From Methylobacterium sp. GXS13 (GTDB lineage: Bacteria > Pseudomonadota > Alphaproteobacteria > Rhizobiales > Beijerinckiaceae): 64,000 nucleotides of DNA. How positions within the stretch are numbered: the stretch's first letter is position 1; the number at the start of each line of letters is the position of its first letter. Position numbers and translations under genes: made by a program. The stretch is from assembly GCF_001455965.1 (NCBI RefSeq), contig NZ_LKKO01000038.1:1-64000 (forward strand), written 5' to 3'. The notes beneath the pieces were generated by a model that was given only the letters and a program-made list of their open reading frames with translations, searched no databases and was not told where the DNA came from. Of the stretch, positions 48,113 to 56,772 are shown piece after piece.

Positions 48113-49054
48113 TTAGAACGGGCTCACCGGGAAGAACCGCAGGTACAGCTCGGTGTATTTCCCGTCGTCCCAGACCCGCTGGAGCGCGTCGTCCAGCGCC
48201 CGGGACAGCGCCGCATCCTCCTGGCGGGTGATCAGCCCGATGCCCTCGCCGAAATAGCGGTTCTCCAGATAGTCGCCGCCGATGAGGGCGCAGCAAGTCT
48301 CCGCCTCCTGGCCGCCGACATAGAGGGCAAGGTTGAGGCCGTCGGCGAACAGGTAGTCGATCTCGCCGCGCTTGAGCGCGCCCTCGGCGGCCGCGAGGTC
48401 GAGGAATTCCTTCGGGACGGCCTTCGGGAAGAAGGCCTTGAGGTAGGCGGCGTGCGCGCTGCCGCCCATCACCCCGACGCTGCGGCCGGCCAGCGCCGCG
48501 GCCGAGGGGACCGGCAGGCCCTTGTCGGTGCGGGCCGCGAAGCGCGCCGGCCAGCGGAAATACGGCCGCGTCGCCAGGAACTTCTCGCGCAGGGGCGCGG
48601 TCAGCGGGATCGCGGCCGCGATCACGTCGCCCTGCCGGCTGTCCAGGGCGTCCAGCAGGGTATCGAACCGGCGCGCCTGCACCGTGCAGGTGATCGTCAG
48701 CTTCTCGCAGACGGCGCGGGCGAGCTCGACCGCGAAGCCGGTCGGGTTGCCGTCGGGGCCGGCGAAGTGCAGCGGCGGGAACTCGTCATCGGTCAGGAAC
48801 CGGACCGCCCGGCCGGTCTGGGGCGCCTCGACCCGCTCGCCGCGGCTGCGCGGGTTCCAGAAATCGGGGACCGTCACGGTGGGGGTCGCGGCCTGCGGCC
48901 CCACGGGCGCCGCCGCGCAGGCGAGCGATCCGTCCCAGGCGAGGGCGGCGAGCACGGCCCATGCGAGCCACGAGCGTGTTCGATGTCCCCCCGACCTTGA
49001 CGGTGGGATTGCGGCGATGCTCCTCTCGGAGGGCGGGGACAGGGTCTGGCTCAC
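48113..49054 (-). CDS. Amino-acid-type periplasmic substrate-binding protein (SBP_bac_3)
   Basis: A 313-residue exported binding protein. An extended N-terminus precedes the signal hydrophobic core SWLAWAVLAALAWDGSLAC; the alternative start nearer the core is possible. The SBP_bac_3 fold shows VRFLTDDEFPPLHFAGPDG, GFAVELARAVCEKL, VIAAAIPLTAPLREKFLAT and VGVMGGSAHAAYL. Four Cys in the mature protein are unusual. No permease or ATPase is adjacent, so transport partners are unknown. Confidence 0.85.
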   Translation of the reverse strand: MSQTLSPPSERSIAAIPPSRSGGHRTRSWLAWAVLAALAWDGSLACAAAPVGPQAATPTVTVPDFWNPRSRGERVEAPQTGRAVRFLTDDEFPPLHFAGPDGNPTGFAVELARAVCEKLTITCTVQARRFDTLLDALDSRQGDVIAAAIPLTAPLREKFLATRPYFRWPARFAARTDKGLPVPSAAALAGRSVGVMGGSAHAAYLKAFFPKAVPKEFLDLAAAEGALKRGEIDYLFADGLNLALYVGGQEAETCCALIGGDYLENRYFGEGIGLITRQEDAALSRALDDALQRVWDDGKYTELYLRFFPVSPF

Positions 49055-49104
49055 GCCCCTCTCCTACCACGTCCTGGGGCCACCGGGAGAGCGTCGGCGT
49101 GTCG

Positions 49105-50979
49105 ATGCAGCGCCTGCCCACGGCCCCGATCTCCCGGCCGATCTCCCTGCCGCCGGAGATCGCCTTCCTGCGCGCCGAGGGAATCGACCCCCGCCTGCTC
49201 GCCCGGGCCGCCCGCGACGCCGCCGGCGCCGGGACCGACGCGGCGACCGCGCTGCTGAATGCCGGGCTGATGGACGAGACGGCCTATTACCGCGCCCTGG
49301 CCCGGCGCCTCGGCGCCCCGTTTCTCGACGGGCCGATCCCGTTCGGCCCGGGCCTGCGCTTTCCCGACAGCTTGGTCGCCGGCCTCGCGCCCCTCGCCCT
49401 CGGATCCGTCGCGCCCACCGTGCTGGCGCCGCGCGGCCGGCTGATCGCCGAACTCCTCGACGGACCGTCCCATGTCGCGATGCCCGCGATCACCAGCCCG
49501 ACGCATCTGCGCGAGGCGGTGTTCGCCGCGATCCCCGGGGCGGTTTCGCCGCGATCCCCGGGGCGGTGGCGGATTACGCCGCGCAGGATCTGCGACGGCA
49601 CATGCCCGAGCGGGCCGTGCCGCACGAGCCCGCGAGCCGGTGGTTGCTGCTCCTAGTGCTCGGATCGATCGCGGCCCTCTGCCTGTTCGCGATGCTGCCG
49701 CCGGCCCTCGCCCGTACGCTGACCCTGGCGGGGCAGGTCCTGTTCCTGGTGATGACGACGTTCCGGCTGGTCGCGCCGGTCATCGCAGCCCCGGTGACCG
49801 CCGAGCCGGTGGATCTGCTCGCCGAGGCCGAGCTGCCGATCTACACGGTACTGGTCGCCCTGCACCGCGAGGCCGCGGTGGTGCCGCGCCTGATCCAGGG
49901 GCTTGCGGCGCTCGACTACCCGGCGGCCAAGCTCGACATCAAGCTCCTGATCGAGGCGGACGACCCGGAGACCGCGGCGGCGCTGGCGCGGATCGCCCTC
50001 CCCGCCCGGTTCGCGGTCATCACGGTGCCGCCGGGGATGCCCCGCACCAAGCCGCGGGCGCTCAATGCGGCCCTGCCCCTGGCCCGCGGCGCCCTGCTCA
50101 CGGTCTACGACGCGGAGGACGTTCCCGATCCCGGGCAGTTGCGGTTGTCCGCCTCCCTCTTCGCGCGCCTGCCCGAGCGCACCGCCTGCCTGCAGGGCCG
50201 GCTCGTGATCGACAATGCCGACGATTCCCGTCTGGCCCGGGCCTTCGCGCTGGAATATGCGGGCCTGTTCGACGTGCTAAACCCGGCGCTCGCACGTCTC
50301 GACATGCCGGTGCCCCTCGGCGGCCCCTCGATGCACCTGCGCACCCGGATATTGCGTGCGCTCCACGGCTGGGACCCGTGGAACGTCACCGAGGATGCCG
50401 ATCTCGGGATGCGGCTCGCCCTGGCGGGCTACGCTGTGGGCGACCTGCCGAGCGCGACGATCGAGGAGGCGCCGGCGCGGCTGGGTCCCTGGCTGGCCCA
50501 GCGCACCCGCTGGCTGAAGGGCCTGATGCAGACCAGCCTCGCCCATGGGCGCCGCCCTCGCCAATGCCCGTCGCCTCGGCACCCTGGAGGCGCTCTGCGC
50601 GATCGCGCTGGTGCCCGGCACGGTGGCTTCGGCGCTGGCCTACCCTGTCTGCCTCACCTACGCCGCCTGGCGCTACCTGGTCCTGGAGATCCCGGTCGCC
50701 CCGAACTTCCCGGACAACCTCGCCGCCGGGGTCGCCATCACCCTGTTCGGGGTGGGATTCGCCGCCATGGTCCTGCCGGCCCTGGTCGGCTGCGTCCGGC
50801 GCGGCTGGGGCGATCTCGCGCAGGCGGCGCCCTGGGTGCCAGTCTACTTCCTGCTGGTCAGCCTGGCCGCCTGGCTCGCCCTCATCGAGTTGGTCCGCGC
50901 CCCGGTGCGCTGGAACAAGACCCCGCACGGTCTGTCGCGCACATCGCGCAGCGGCCGGCTGCACCGGCGGGGGCTCTGA
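49105..50979 (+). pseudogene. Family 2 glycosyltransferase (BcsA-like), split over three frames
   Basis: A membrane glycosyltransferase broken twice. Frame A (49105-~49544) encodes an N-terminal type II-secretion-like module (LPPEIAFLRAEGIDPRLLAR, LMDETAYYRALARRLGAPF). A 23-bp tandem duplication (49522-49544 and 49545-49567) shifts the frame. Frame B encodes two helices and the catalytic domain, with DAEDVPDPG, TEDADLGMRLA and QRTRWLKG, all catalytic motifs of processive GT2 enzymes. Around 50550-50580 it shifts again into frame C, with the C-terminal helices (LEALCAIALVPGTVAS onward). Removing one 23-bp copy restores frame A to B. It cannot be translated as one protein. Confidence 0.88.
49522..49567 (+). 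repeat. 23-bp perfect tandem duplication inside the glycosyltransferase gene
   Basis: The same 23 bases, opening TTCGCCGCGATCCCC, occur at 49522-49544 and 49545-49567. Twenty-three is not a multiple of three, so the duplication itself breaks the reading frame. The unit carries GATCCCCGGGG, a palindromic core that may favour slippage. Confidence 0.95.
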
Positions 50980-51103
50980 GATGTGGAATCGGACGGCCCG
51001 GCCGTTGCGGGCGTGCGGAACTTTGGGAACAGTCGGCCAAGCCGGCTCGTTCGGCCCATGCGGCACGTCGCTTTGGCGAGCCGAAGACGACTAGGACAAC
51101 TCT

Positions 51104-51313
51104 ATGGCTACCGGTACCGTGAAGTGGTTCAACGAGACCAAGGGCTACGGCTTCATCCAGCCCGATGATGGCGGCAAGGACGTGTTTGTCCACATCTCGG
51201 CTGTCGAGCGCGCAGGGATGCGCAACCTGATCGAGGGACAGAAGATCTCCTACGACGTCGAGGCCGATCGGCGCAGCGGCAAGGAGAGCGCGGCCAACCT
51301 GAAGGCCGACTGA
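51104..51313 (+). CDS. Cold-shock domain protein (CspA family)
   Basis: A 69-residue single-strand nucleic acid-binding protein. RNP1 is in KGYGFIQPDD and RNP2 in VFVHISAVERAG; the start MATGTVKWFNETKG is universal for the family. The 124-nt leader before the ATG is long enough for the structured 5' UTR that often controls these genes by temperature, but no specific element was identified. Confidence 0.95.
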   Translation: MATGTVKWFNETKGYGFIQPDDGGKDVFVHISAVERAGMRNLIEGQKISYDVEADRRSGKESAANLKAD

Positions 51314-51505
51314 GCTTTCCCGATCCGGGACCGAAGCGTGGGCGCTGGCTCGCGCTTTGGCTAACCGGAGCCGGCTACCATCGGTCCCGCGAGCCATGTT
51401 GCGTATCGGCTCGCGCCGGTGAACTCGACGACCTCCCGCTGGTCCGTAATCGGATCGGGCAGCGGGGGGCGCATCACGTCCGGCGTGTCCCGGAGAGGCC
51501 GGGCC

Positions 51506-51946
51506 CTATGGGTCCGGGCTCATCAGGGTCGCATGGCGGTCATACGCCTTCCAGACCGGCAACGAGCCCTCCCGGACGAACATCGCGAAGGCCTCGATCG
51601 CCTCCCAACGCTCGAAGGCCTGCGCGCCGTCCAGCGCTCGACCGACGATGCAGGCGCCCTCGGATGCGCCCGCGCCGGGAGGGCGCCGTTCCAGCCCAAA
51701 GACCACGCCGGATCGGTCGGGCCTCAGGGCATCCGGCAGGGCCGCGATGCGGCGCCAGAGACAGTGCCACTGGGCGCAGGCCTCGGGCCGCTCCGGGTAG
51801 ATCCCGCAGGACCGGCCGGTGCTGTGCCGGCACAGGACGCCCGCCGGCTTGTCGAGCGCCTTGATCTCCAGGATTCGGCAGCAGGCCGTGCAGGATCCGC
51901 AGGATCGGCCGGGGACGAGACCGCCGGCGGCGCGAGAGGCCGTCAC
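51506..51946 (-). CDS. YkgJ-family cysteine-cluster protein
   Basis: A 146-residue protein with the CxxCxACC pattern (SCGSCTACCRILEI) followed by CRHSTGRSCGIYPERPEACAQWHC, the usual eight or so cysteines of the YkgJ/CxxCxxCC family, thought to bind zinc or an iron-sulphur cluster. The C-terminal part is not recognised. Its upstream region contains two 21-bp direct repeats. Function unknown. Confidence 0.82.
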   Translation of the reverse strand: MTASRAAGGLVPGRSCGSCTACCRILEIKALDKPAGVLCRHSTGRSCGIYPERPEACAQWHCLWRRIAALPDALRPDRSGVVFGLERRPPGAGASEGACIVGRALDGAQAFERWEAIEAFAMFVREGSLPVWKAYDRHATLMSPDP

Positions 51947-51955
51947 GCGCGGGAG

Positions 51956-51997
51956 GCCGCAATCGCGGAGGTCGAAGCCGCAATCGCGGAGGTCATC
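51956..51997 (+). repeat. Two 21-bp direct repeats
   Basis: The units at 51956-51976 and 51977-51997 share the first 18 bases (GCCGCAATCGCGGAGGTC) and differ in the last three. They lie just upstream of the cysteine-cluster gene start and might bind a regulator or simply be slippage. Confidence 0.7.
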
Positions 51998-52097
51998 GCT
52001 GATCCTGTGGAGAGCCGACGCGCACGGGGCGCGCGGGCATGCCGGCCCGGGGTGTTACGGTGTTGCAGCTCGTCGCCCGCGGTGAAGAACCCGATCG

Positions 52098-52361
52098 ATG
52101 CCCGAGAACGCCACGCTCTGGGACCTCGTATCCGAGGAACGCATCGCGATCGAGGAGGTCAGGTGCGCGGTCGACGCCTATCTCGCCGAACCCACCACGC
52201 AGAACCACGCGATCGGGCCGGATCACATCCTCGACCTGGCCGCGGCCGTGGCGGCGCATGCCTTCGCCCCCGCCACGCTGGTCGATGCCGAGGCCGACGC
52301 GCCGTCCCGCCGCATGGCCGTGCGATCGGCCCTGCTCATGGCACGCCCCACGGTGCGATGA
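52098..52361 (+). CDS. Small hypothetical protein
   Basis: An 87-residue frame starting MPENATLWDLVSEERIAIEE. Mostly helical, mixed charge (AAVAAHAFAPATLVDAEADA), ending in a basic tail. No family is recognised. The composition looks natural, and it ends shortly before a structured palindromic element. Confidence 0.5.
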   Translation: MPENATLWDLVSEERIAIEEVRCAVDAYLAEPTTQNHAIGPDHILDLAAAVAAHAFAPATLVDAEADAPSRRMAVRSALLMARPTVR

Positions 52362-52403
52362 CGCCTCTGGCGGCGTCATCGCGGGCAGGCGTCCTTGGAA
52401 CAC

Positions 52404-52470
52404 CTCACAGAACGCCCGATCACCGGGCGTCCCCCCTCTGCACGAGACGGCGCAGAGGGCGTTCTGTGAG
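52404..52470. repeat. Three-hairpin palindromic element
   Basis: A perfect 13-bp outer stem, CTCACAGAACGCC (52404-52416) with GGCGTTCTGTGAG (52458-52470), encloses two further hairpins: CGCCCG-ATCAC-CGGGCG (52413-52429) and CCTCTGC with GCAGAGG (52435-52441 / 52452-52458). The first inner hairpin competes with the end of the outer stem. It lies 6 nt from the stop of the TIGR02300 gene and may be its terminator, or a mobile palindrome. Confidence 0.75.
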
Positions 52471-52476
52471 AGGCTC

Positions 52477-52863
52477 TTACTCGTCGTCGTCGTCGTTGAC
52501 TTCCACGAGATCGGCGGTGTTCTCGTCGTCCTCGTCGACCACGAGCGTGTCGTCCTCGACCGTCTCGCCGTCATCCTCGATGTCCAGGGCGTCATCGCCC
52601 TCGGTATCGGTATCCTTGTCGGCTTCCTCGGCCTCGACCTCGTCGAGCGACACGAGCTCGGGGCCCTCGGCCTCGTCCTCCTCGTCGGCCGGCGCCTCCT
52701 TGCGGGCCACGACGGGCGGGGCCGCCCGGCCGAACGACGCCGCGACGGCGGTCGGGACGACCTCGCCCGAGTAGGGGGAGACGACCGGATCCTTGTTGAG
52801 GTCGTAGAACTTCTTCCCCGTCGTCGGGCAGATCCGCTTTGTACCAAGGTCCGGACGCGCCAC
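52477..52863 (-). CDS. TIGR02300 family protein (FYDLN acid-domain protein)
   Basis: A 128-residue protein. The GTG start at 52863 is chosen because AAGGAGAG lies 7 nt before it and the protein then opens VARPDLGTKRICPTTGKKF, the TIGR02300 signature with a Cys-Pro and the FYDLNKDPVVSPYSG motif. From about residue 60 the protein is almost wholly Asp/Glu/Val, an extreme acidic tail. The family is restricted mainly to alphaproteobacteria; function unknown. Confidence 0.92.
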   Translation of the reverse strand: MARPDLGTKRICPTTGKKFYDLNKDPVVSPYSGEVVPTAVAASFGRAAPPVVARKEAPADEEDEAEGPELVSLDEVEAEEADKDTDTEGDDALDIEDDGETVEDDTLVVDEDDENTADLVEVNDDDDE

Positions 52864-53126
52864 TGCAACTCTCCTTAGAACGTGTTCGATGCCGGATTGC
52901 CGGCGTGGTTTCGACGGTGTGTAGCACAGGACGGCGCCGGGTGGCCTGCCCCTGCCGAAAGGATCGAAAGGGCCCGCCGCCGGGGCAGAGATTGTTCGGA
53001 CACGCCTGTCCGGATGCCCCGGCCGTGGTGCCGCGCCGGTGCGTCGCCCCCAGCCTATGACAGATTGCGCCGCGGAATGTCCGCAGATGACTGGCATCCG
53101 CGCGGCAAGGCTGGCATAGGGCACTT

Positions 53127-53330
53127 ATGTCAGACGTACCACACCCCTACTCCATCGAGGTCTCCCCCATTGCCAAGCCGGAGGGCCATTTCCAATGGGC
53201 CATCCGCCGGAGCGGCAAGCTGATCGAGCGATCCGATCGTCCGCACCGCAGCGAGGCGAAGGCGTTCGAGAGCGCCATGGAGGCGATCGAGCGGGCGATG
53301 AAGCCCGGCGCCGACGGCGGCCGTCGCTGA
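53127..53330 (+). CDS. Small hypothetical protein
   Basis: A 67-residue frame with ATG at 53127. HFQWAIRRSGKLIERSDRPHRSE and the helix AKAFESAMEAIERAMKPG look like a small folded protein (beta hairpin plus helix). GGGCACTT precedes the start. Family not recognised, though similar small frames are common in this group. Confidence 0.55.
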   Translation: MSDVPHPYSIEVSPIAKPEGHFQWAIRRSGKLIERSDRPHRSEAKAFESAMEAIERAMKPGADGGRR

Positions 53331-53477
53331 ATCCGACCTGCGCCGGCGACGTCACGATCCGTGACGCGCCACGCCGAATCAGGAGCGATTTCGGCGCAAG
53401 GCTCGACATGCGCGGCCGTCGGATCAGCCATCGGCGGCCGCGGCTAGAACCAACGGCGGTCCCGCTCGTTGTCGAAC

Positions 53478-53711
53478 ATGTCGCAGCGGAAAGACCAGCC
53501 TGACTGCTCCTGTTCGACGTTGCGCGAACGGCTCGCATTCAACATCCTGTTGGACGAGTTCGCCATCGCGGCGTTGTCCGATGCGCTCGCCCTCCTGCAC
53601 GCCACCGGCGATCCGGGGGTCACGCAGATCGAGCACACGATCCGCACCCACCGCATCGCCATCCTGAAACAGCGCGTGATCCTCGGCGCCGCGGGCATCG
53701 AGCTCGAATGA
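53478..53711 (+). CDS. Small hypothetical protein
   Basis: A 77-residue frame; an in-frame TTG three codons earlier is an alternative start. It begins MSQRKDQPDCSCSTLRERLA and continues as helices (NILLDEFAIAALSDALALLHATG). Its stop overlaps the ATG of the next gene, suggesting a pair. No family recognised. Confidence 0.5.
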   Translation: MSQRKDQPDCSCSTLRERLAFNILLDEFAIAALSDALALLHATGDPGVTQIEHTIRTHRIAILKQRVILGAAGIELE

Positions 53712-53953
53712 CCGCCCCGCCGCCCTTCGTCGTGCGGGCACGGAAACCGCATGGCACCGCCACGTACAATTGTCCGACGCCGGAATGGGCGCTCAAGAAG
53801 CTCGCCGACTTCCAGGCCGCGGGCCATGACAGCATCACCATCACCGGGCCGGACGGGCAATCTCTGACCGAGGCCGACCTCCTGGCTCTGGTGGCGGACC
53901 CCGACGGCGCGGCGCGCAAGGCCGCGCGCGTGACGGCCGACCTCAAGTCCTGA
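53708..53953 (+). CDS. Small hypothetical protein
   Basis: An 81-residue frame whose ATG overlaps the previous stop (ATGA). PTPEWALKKLADFQAAGHDSITITGPDGQSL and TEADLLALVADP have the pattern of a small alpha/beta protein, as seen in short conserved alphaproteobacterial proteins. Function unknown. It converges on sdaA. Confidence 0.6.
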   Translation: MTAPPPFVVRARKPHGTATYNCPTPEWALKKLADFQAAGHDSITITGPDGQSLTEADLLALVADPDGAARKAARVTADLKS

Positions 53954-54001
53954 GCCGGCGGGCGGTTGCCCTCCCCCCGCTTCGCCAGGCGCGATCCGGC
54001 C

Positions 54002-55393
54002 TCAGCATTCCGGGAGGTTGACCGCGAGCCCGGCCAAGCTCGTCTCCTTGTACTTGGCGCTCATCTCCTCGCCGGTCTGGCGCATCGCCGCGATACAATT
54101 GTCCAGCGGCATGAAATGCGAGCCGTCGCCCCGCAACGCGAGCGAGGCCGCCGCCACCGCCTTGGTGGCCCCGATCCCGTTGCGCTCGATGCAGGGCACC
54201 TGCACCAGGCCGGCGACGGGGTCGCAGGTCATGCCCAGGTGATGCTCCAGGGCGATCTCGGCGGCGTTCTCGACCTGGGCCGGCGTCCCGCCGAGGACAG
54301 CGCAGAGACCGGCGGCCGCCATGGCGCTGGCCGAGCCGACCTCCCCCTGGCAGCCGGCCTCCGCCCCTGAGATCGAGGCGTTGTGCTTGATCAGCCCGCC
54401 GATCGCCGCGGCGGTCAGCAGGAATTCCGGGATCCGTGCCGGATCGGCCCCGGTGCAATGGTCGGTGTAGTACCGGATCACCGCCGGGATGACGCCGGCG
54501 GCGCCGTTGGTTGGGGCGGTCACGACCTGTCCGCCGGCGGCGTTCTCCTCGTTGACCGCCATGGCGTAGACGCTGAGCCAGTCCGTCATGACGTGCGGCT
54601 GGGCGATGTTCGAGCCCTGCTCCCGGTCGAGCTGATCGCGGATGCGCTTGGCCCGGCGCTTGACCCGCAAACCGCCCGGCAATTCGCCTTCCCGGGACAG
54701 GCCGCGCTCAATGCAGGCATTCATGGCCTGCCAGATCCGGGTGAGGCCCGCATCGACCTCCGCCTCGGCCCGGCCGACGACCTCGTTGGCGCGCTTCATC
54801 GCGGCCACCGGTAGGCCGCTGTCGCGGGCCATGCGCAGCATCGCCGCCGAGGTCTCGAACGGATAGGGCCACAGCCGCAGATCTGCGGCCGCACTGGGCG
54901 GCGGCAGGTCGGCCGCGCGCTGGGCCGCCGTCACCACGAAGCCGCCGCCGATCGAGTAGTAGGTCTCGGACAGGACCGGCGTGCCCGCCGCGTCCAGGGC
55001 GGTGATCACCAGCCCGTTCGCGTGCCCCGGCAGCGGCGGCCCGTAATCAAACACGATCGCGGTCGCGGGGTCGAAGGCGAGGCTTGGCAGGTCCGCCGCC
55101 GCGAGCCGCTTCTGGGCCTGAAGGGCCTCGAGCCGGCGCTCGGCTTCGTCCATGGCGATGTCGGCCGGGCGGAAGCCGAGGAGGCCGAGGGCCACGACGC
55201 GATCGATGGCATGGCCCCGGCCGGTGAAGGCCAGCGAGCCGTGCAGGCTCACCCGGAGGGCTGCCGCCGCGGCGCGGGCCTCGTGCCGACGCAGGCAATC
55301 CAGGAAGTCGGCGGCCGCCGTCATCGGCCCCATCGTATGGGACGAGGAGGGGCCGATCCCCGGCTTGAACACGTCGAACACGCTGAGAAACAT
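54002..55393 (-). CDS. sdaA: L-serine ammonia-lyase
   Basis: Iron-sulphur enzyme turning L-serine into pyruvate and ammonia, 463 residues, single-chain bacterial form. The N-terminal domain opens [22 protein letters not shown], the family signature. The C-terminal catalytic domain shows [19 protein letters not shown] and [19 protein letters not shown], which provide the three Cys ligands of the [4Fe-4S] cluster. All expected motifs are present. Confidence 0.96.
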   Translation of the reverse strand: MFLSVFDVFKPGIGPSSSHTMGPMTAAADFLDCLRRHEARAAAAALRVSLHGSLAFTGRGHAIDRVVALGLLGFRPADIAMDEAERRLEALQAQKRLAAADLPSLAFDPATAIVFDYGPPLPGHANGLVITALDAAGTPVLSETYYSIGGGFVVTAAQRAADLPPPSAAADLRLWPYPFETSAAMLRMARDSGLPVAAMKRANEVVGRAEAEVDAGLTRIWQAMNACIERGLSREGELPGGLRVKRRAKRIRDQLDREQGSNIAQPHVMTDWLSVYAMAVNEENAAGGQVVTAPTNGAAGVIPAVIRYYTDHCTGADPARIPEFLLTAAAIGGLIKHNASISGAEAGCQGEVGSASAMAAAGLCAVLGGTPAQVENAAEIALEHHLGMTCDPVAGLVQVPCIERNGIGATKAVAAASLALRGDGSHFMPLDNCIAAMRQTGEEMSAKYKETSLAGLAVNLPEC

Positions 55394-55587
55394 CGGTCTG
55401 CCTGTTCCGGCCGCGGGACCCCGTCATGGGCCCCGGTCAGTGTTTCGAGGCCGGCGGGGACCCGATGGAAGAAACGCGCCAAGCCTGGACAGGAGCCCGG
55501 CCCGGAGCGGAGCCGGCCCACAGCACCGTCTGTCGCGGTGCTTCCTTGCGCCGGACTGGCGGCGCTGCCGACCGGCCGGGGCGTCGT

Positions 55588-55797
55588 TCACGGGGTGCCG
55601 GATTTGTCGCTCTCGGCCCCGCGGCGCGTGTCGGCCGGGGCCGCCGCCTCCGCCTCGGTGCCGGCCCGATCCATCGGGCCATCCTGGGGCTTGACCGTGC
55701 CGGTGGCGGTGTCCAGCGGGGCATTGGCGAGCCCCTCCCGCGTCGGCTTGCCCGGGGGCATCCGCTGCGCCTGCGTGTCGGTCGGCACGTCAGCCAT
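55588..55797 (-). CDS. Small hydrophilic protein, unknown function
   Basis: A 69-residue disordered-looking protein starting MADVPTDTQAQRMPPGKPTR and ending ESDKSGTP, rich in Pro, Thr, Asp and Ala. It follows the similar small gene upstream on the same strand; its start overlaps that gene's end (stop at 55790). Such short disordered proteins are common in Methylobacterium-like genomes. Function unknown. Confidence 0.5.
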   Translation of the reverse strand: MADVPTDTQAQRMPPGKPTREGLANAPLDTATGTVKPQDGPMDRAGTEAEAAAPADTRRGAESDKSGTP

Positions 55798-56014
55798 GCT
55801 GTGAGCCTTGTCCATCCTGCGGGCCGGCCGGCAGGCTCCCGTCCGAGGGCGCCCGGGGCGCTTCCTCGGGAGCCGCCGGAGGCCCGGGTTGATGCTTGGC
55901 TCCCGCCCGTGCCCGGCGCTGCGCGTCGTACTCGGTGTTGGCGAGGTCTTGGGTGTTGGCGAGGTTCTGGGTGTTGGCAAGGTCCTGCGTGTCGGTCTTC
56001 GGCGCGTCGGGCAT
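55790..56014 (-). CDS. Small hydrophilic protein with a six-residue tandem repeat
   Basis: A 74-residue protein starting MPDAPKTDTQ. Three successive copies of a DLANTQ-type hexapeptide (DLANTQ NLANTQ DLANTE) come from an 18-bp tandem repeat at about 55925-55985. The rest is Pro/Ala/Gly/Gln-rich and looks disordered. It overlaps the next small gene by 8 nt. Function unknown. Confidence 0.5.
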   Translation of the reverse strand: MPDAPKTDTQDLANTQNLANTQDLANTEYDAQRRARAGAKHQPGPPAAPEEAPRAPSDGSLPAGPQDGQGSQHG

Positions 56015-56156
56015 GCGGAGGCTCCCTTTGGGAGGCAACCGCGTGAGACGCCCTCGGTATCCGGCCGCCATTCGGTCGCACGCCGCGACCGGGCCTCACA
56101 GGAACAGGACGGCAGGCGTCGTGTTGACGCCGATTCTATCTTCTCGAGGCGCAGCG

Positions 56157-56663
56157 ATGTCGGGAATCGCCCGAAAGACCGATCCGAAGCTGTGGGACGC
56201 GGTCAAGCAGGCGGCCACGGAATCCGACAAGGGCGGCAAGCCCGGCCAATGGTCGGCCCGCAAGGCGCAGATGGCGACCGCCGCGTACAAGAAGGCGGGC
56301 GGCGGCTACGCCGGCCAAAAGGGCTCCGACAACCACCTCCAGCAGTGGACCGAGGAGGAATGGGGCACGAAATCGGCCGCGGAGAGCGGAAAGACCGGCG
56401 AACGCTACCTGCCCAAGACGGCCCGCGAGAGCCTGACCGATGCGGAATACGCGGCGAGCACCGCCAAGAAGCGGGCCGATACGCGCAAGGGCAAGCAGTT
56501 CTCGAAGCAGCCCAAGGCCGTTGCCAAGAAGGCCGCGGCGGCGCGGGCGGATGACGCATCCGGTCCGACGAAGGCCGAGCTGATGCGTCAGGCCAAGGCG
56601 CAGAACGTGTCCGGTCGCTCGCGGATGTCGAAGGCCGAGCTGGCCCGTGCGGTTCACGCCTAG
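56157..56663 (+). CDS. DUF5872 / Rho-N-like protein
   Basis: A 168-residue basic protein. Residues ~5-105 match DUF5872: GKPGQWSARKAQMATAAYKK, GGGYAGQKGSDNHLQQWTEE, GERYLPKTARESLT and KGKQFSKQPKAVAKK. The C-terminal ~35 residues (TKAELMRQAKAQNVSGRSRM then SKAELARAVHA) resemble a Rho N-terminal/SAP-like nucleic-acid-binding helix set. The family is stress- or DNA-associated by neighbourhood only; the role is unproven. Confidence 0.82.
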   Translation: MSGIARKTDPKLWDAVKQAATESDKGGKPGQWSARKAQMATAAYKKAGGGYAGQKGSDNHLQQWTEEEWGTKSAAESGKTGERYLPKTARESLTDAEYAASTAKKRADTRKGKQFSKQPKAVAKKAAAARADDASGPTKAELMRQAKAQNVSGRSRMSKAELARAVHA

Positions 56664-56681
56664 GCCGGCCCCTACGAAAGA

Positions 56682-56706
56682 CGTCCCGGGATGTGATCCC
56701 GGGACG
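56682..56706. terminator. Bidirectional stem-loop between convergent genes
   Basis: CGTCCCGGGAT-GTG-ATCCCGGGACG: a perfect 11-bp stem with a 3-nt loop, 18 nt after the DUF5872 stop and 66 nt before the end of the outer-membrane gene. No T-run, but position and strength suit a terminator. Confidence 0.6.
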
Positions 56707-56772
56707 CTCCTCGACTAAGCGGCCAGTCTGATCGGGCTGGGGATGCTTAGGTCAAGCGGAGTCGGTTCGGTC

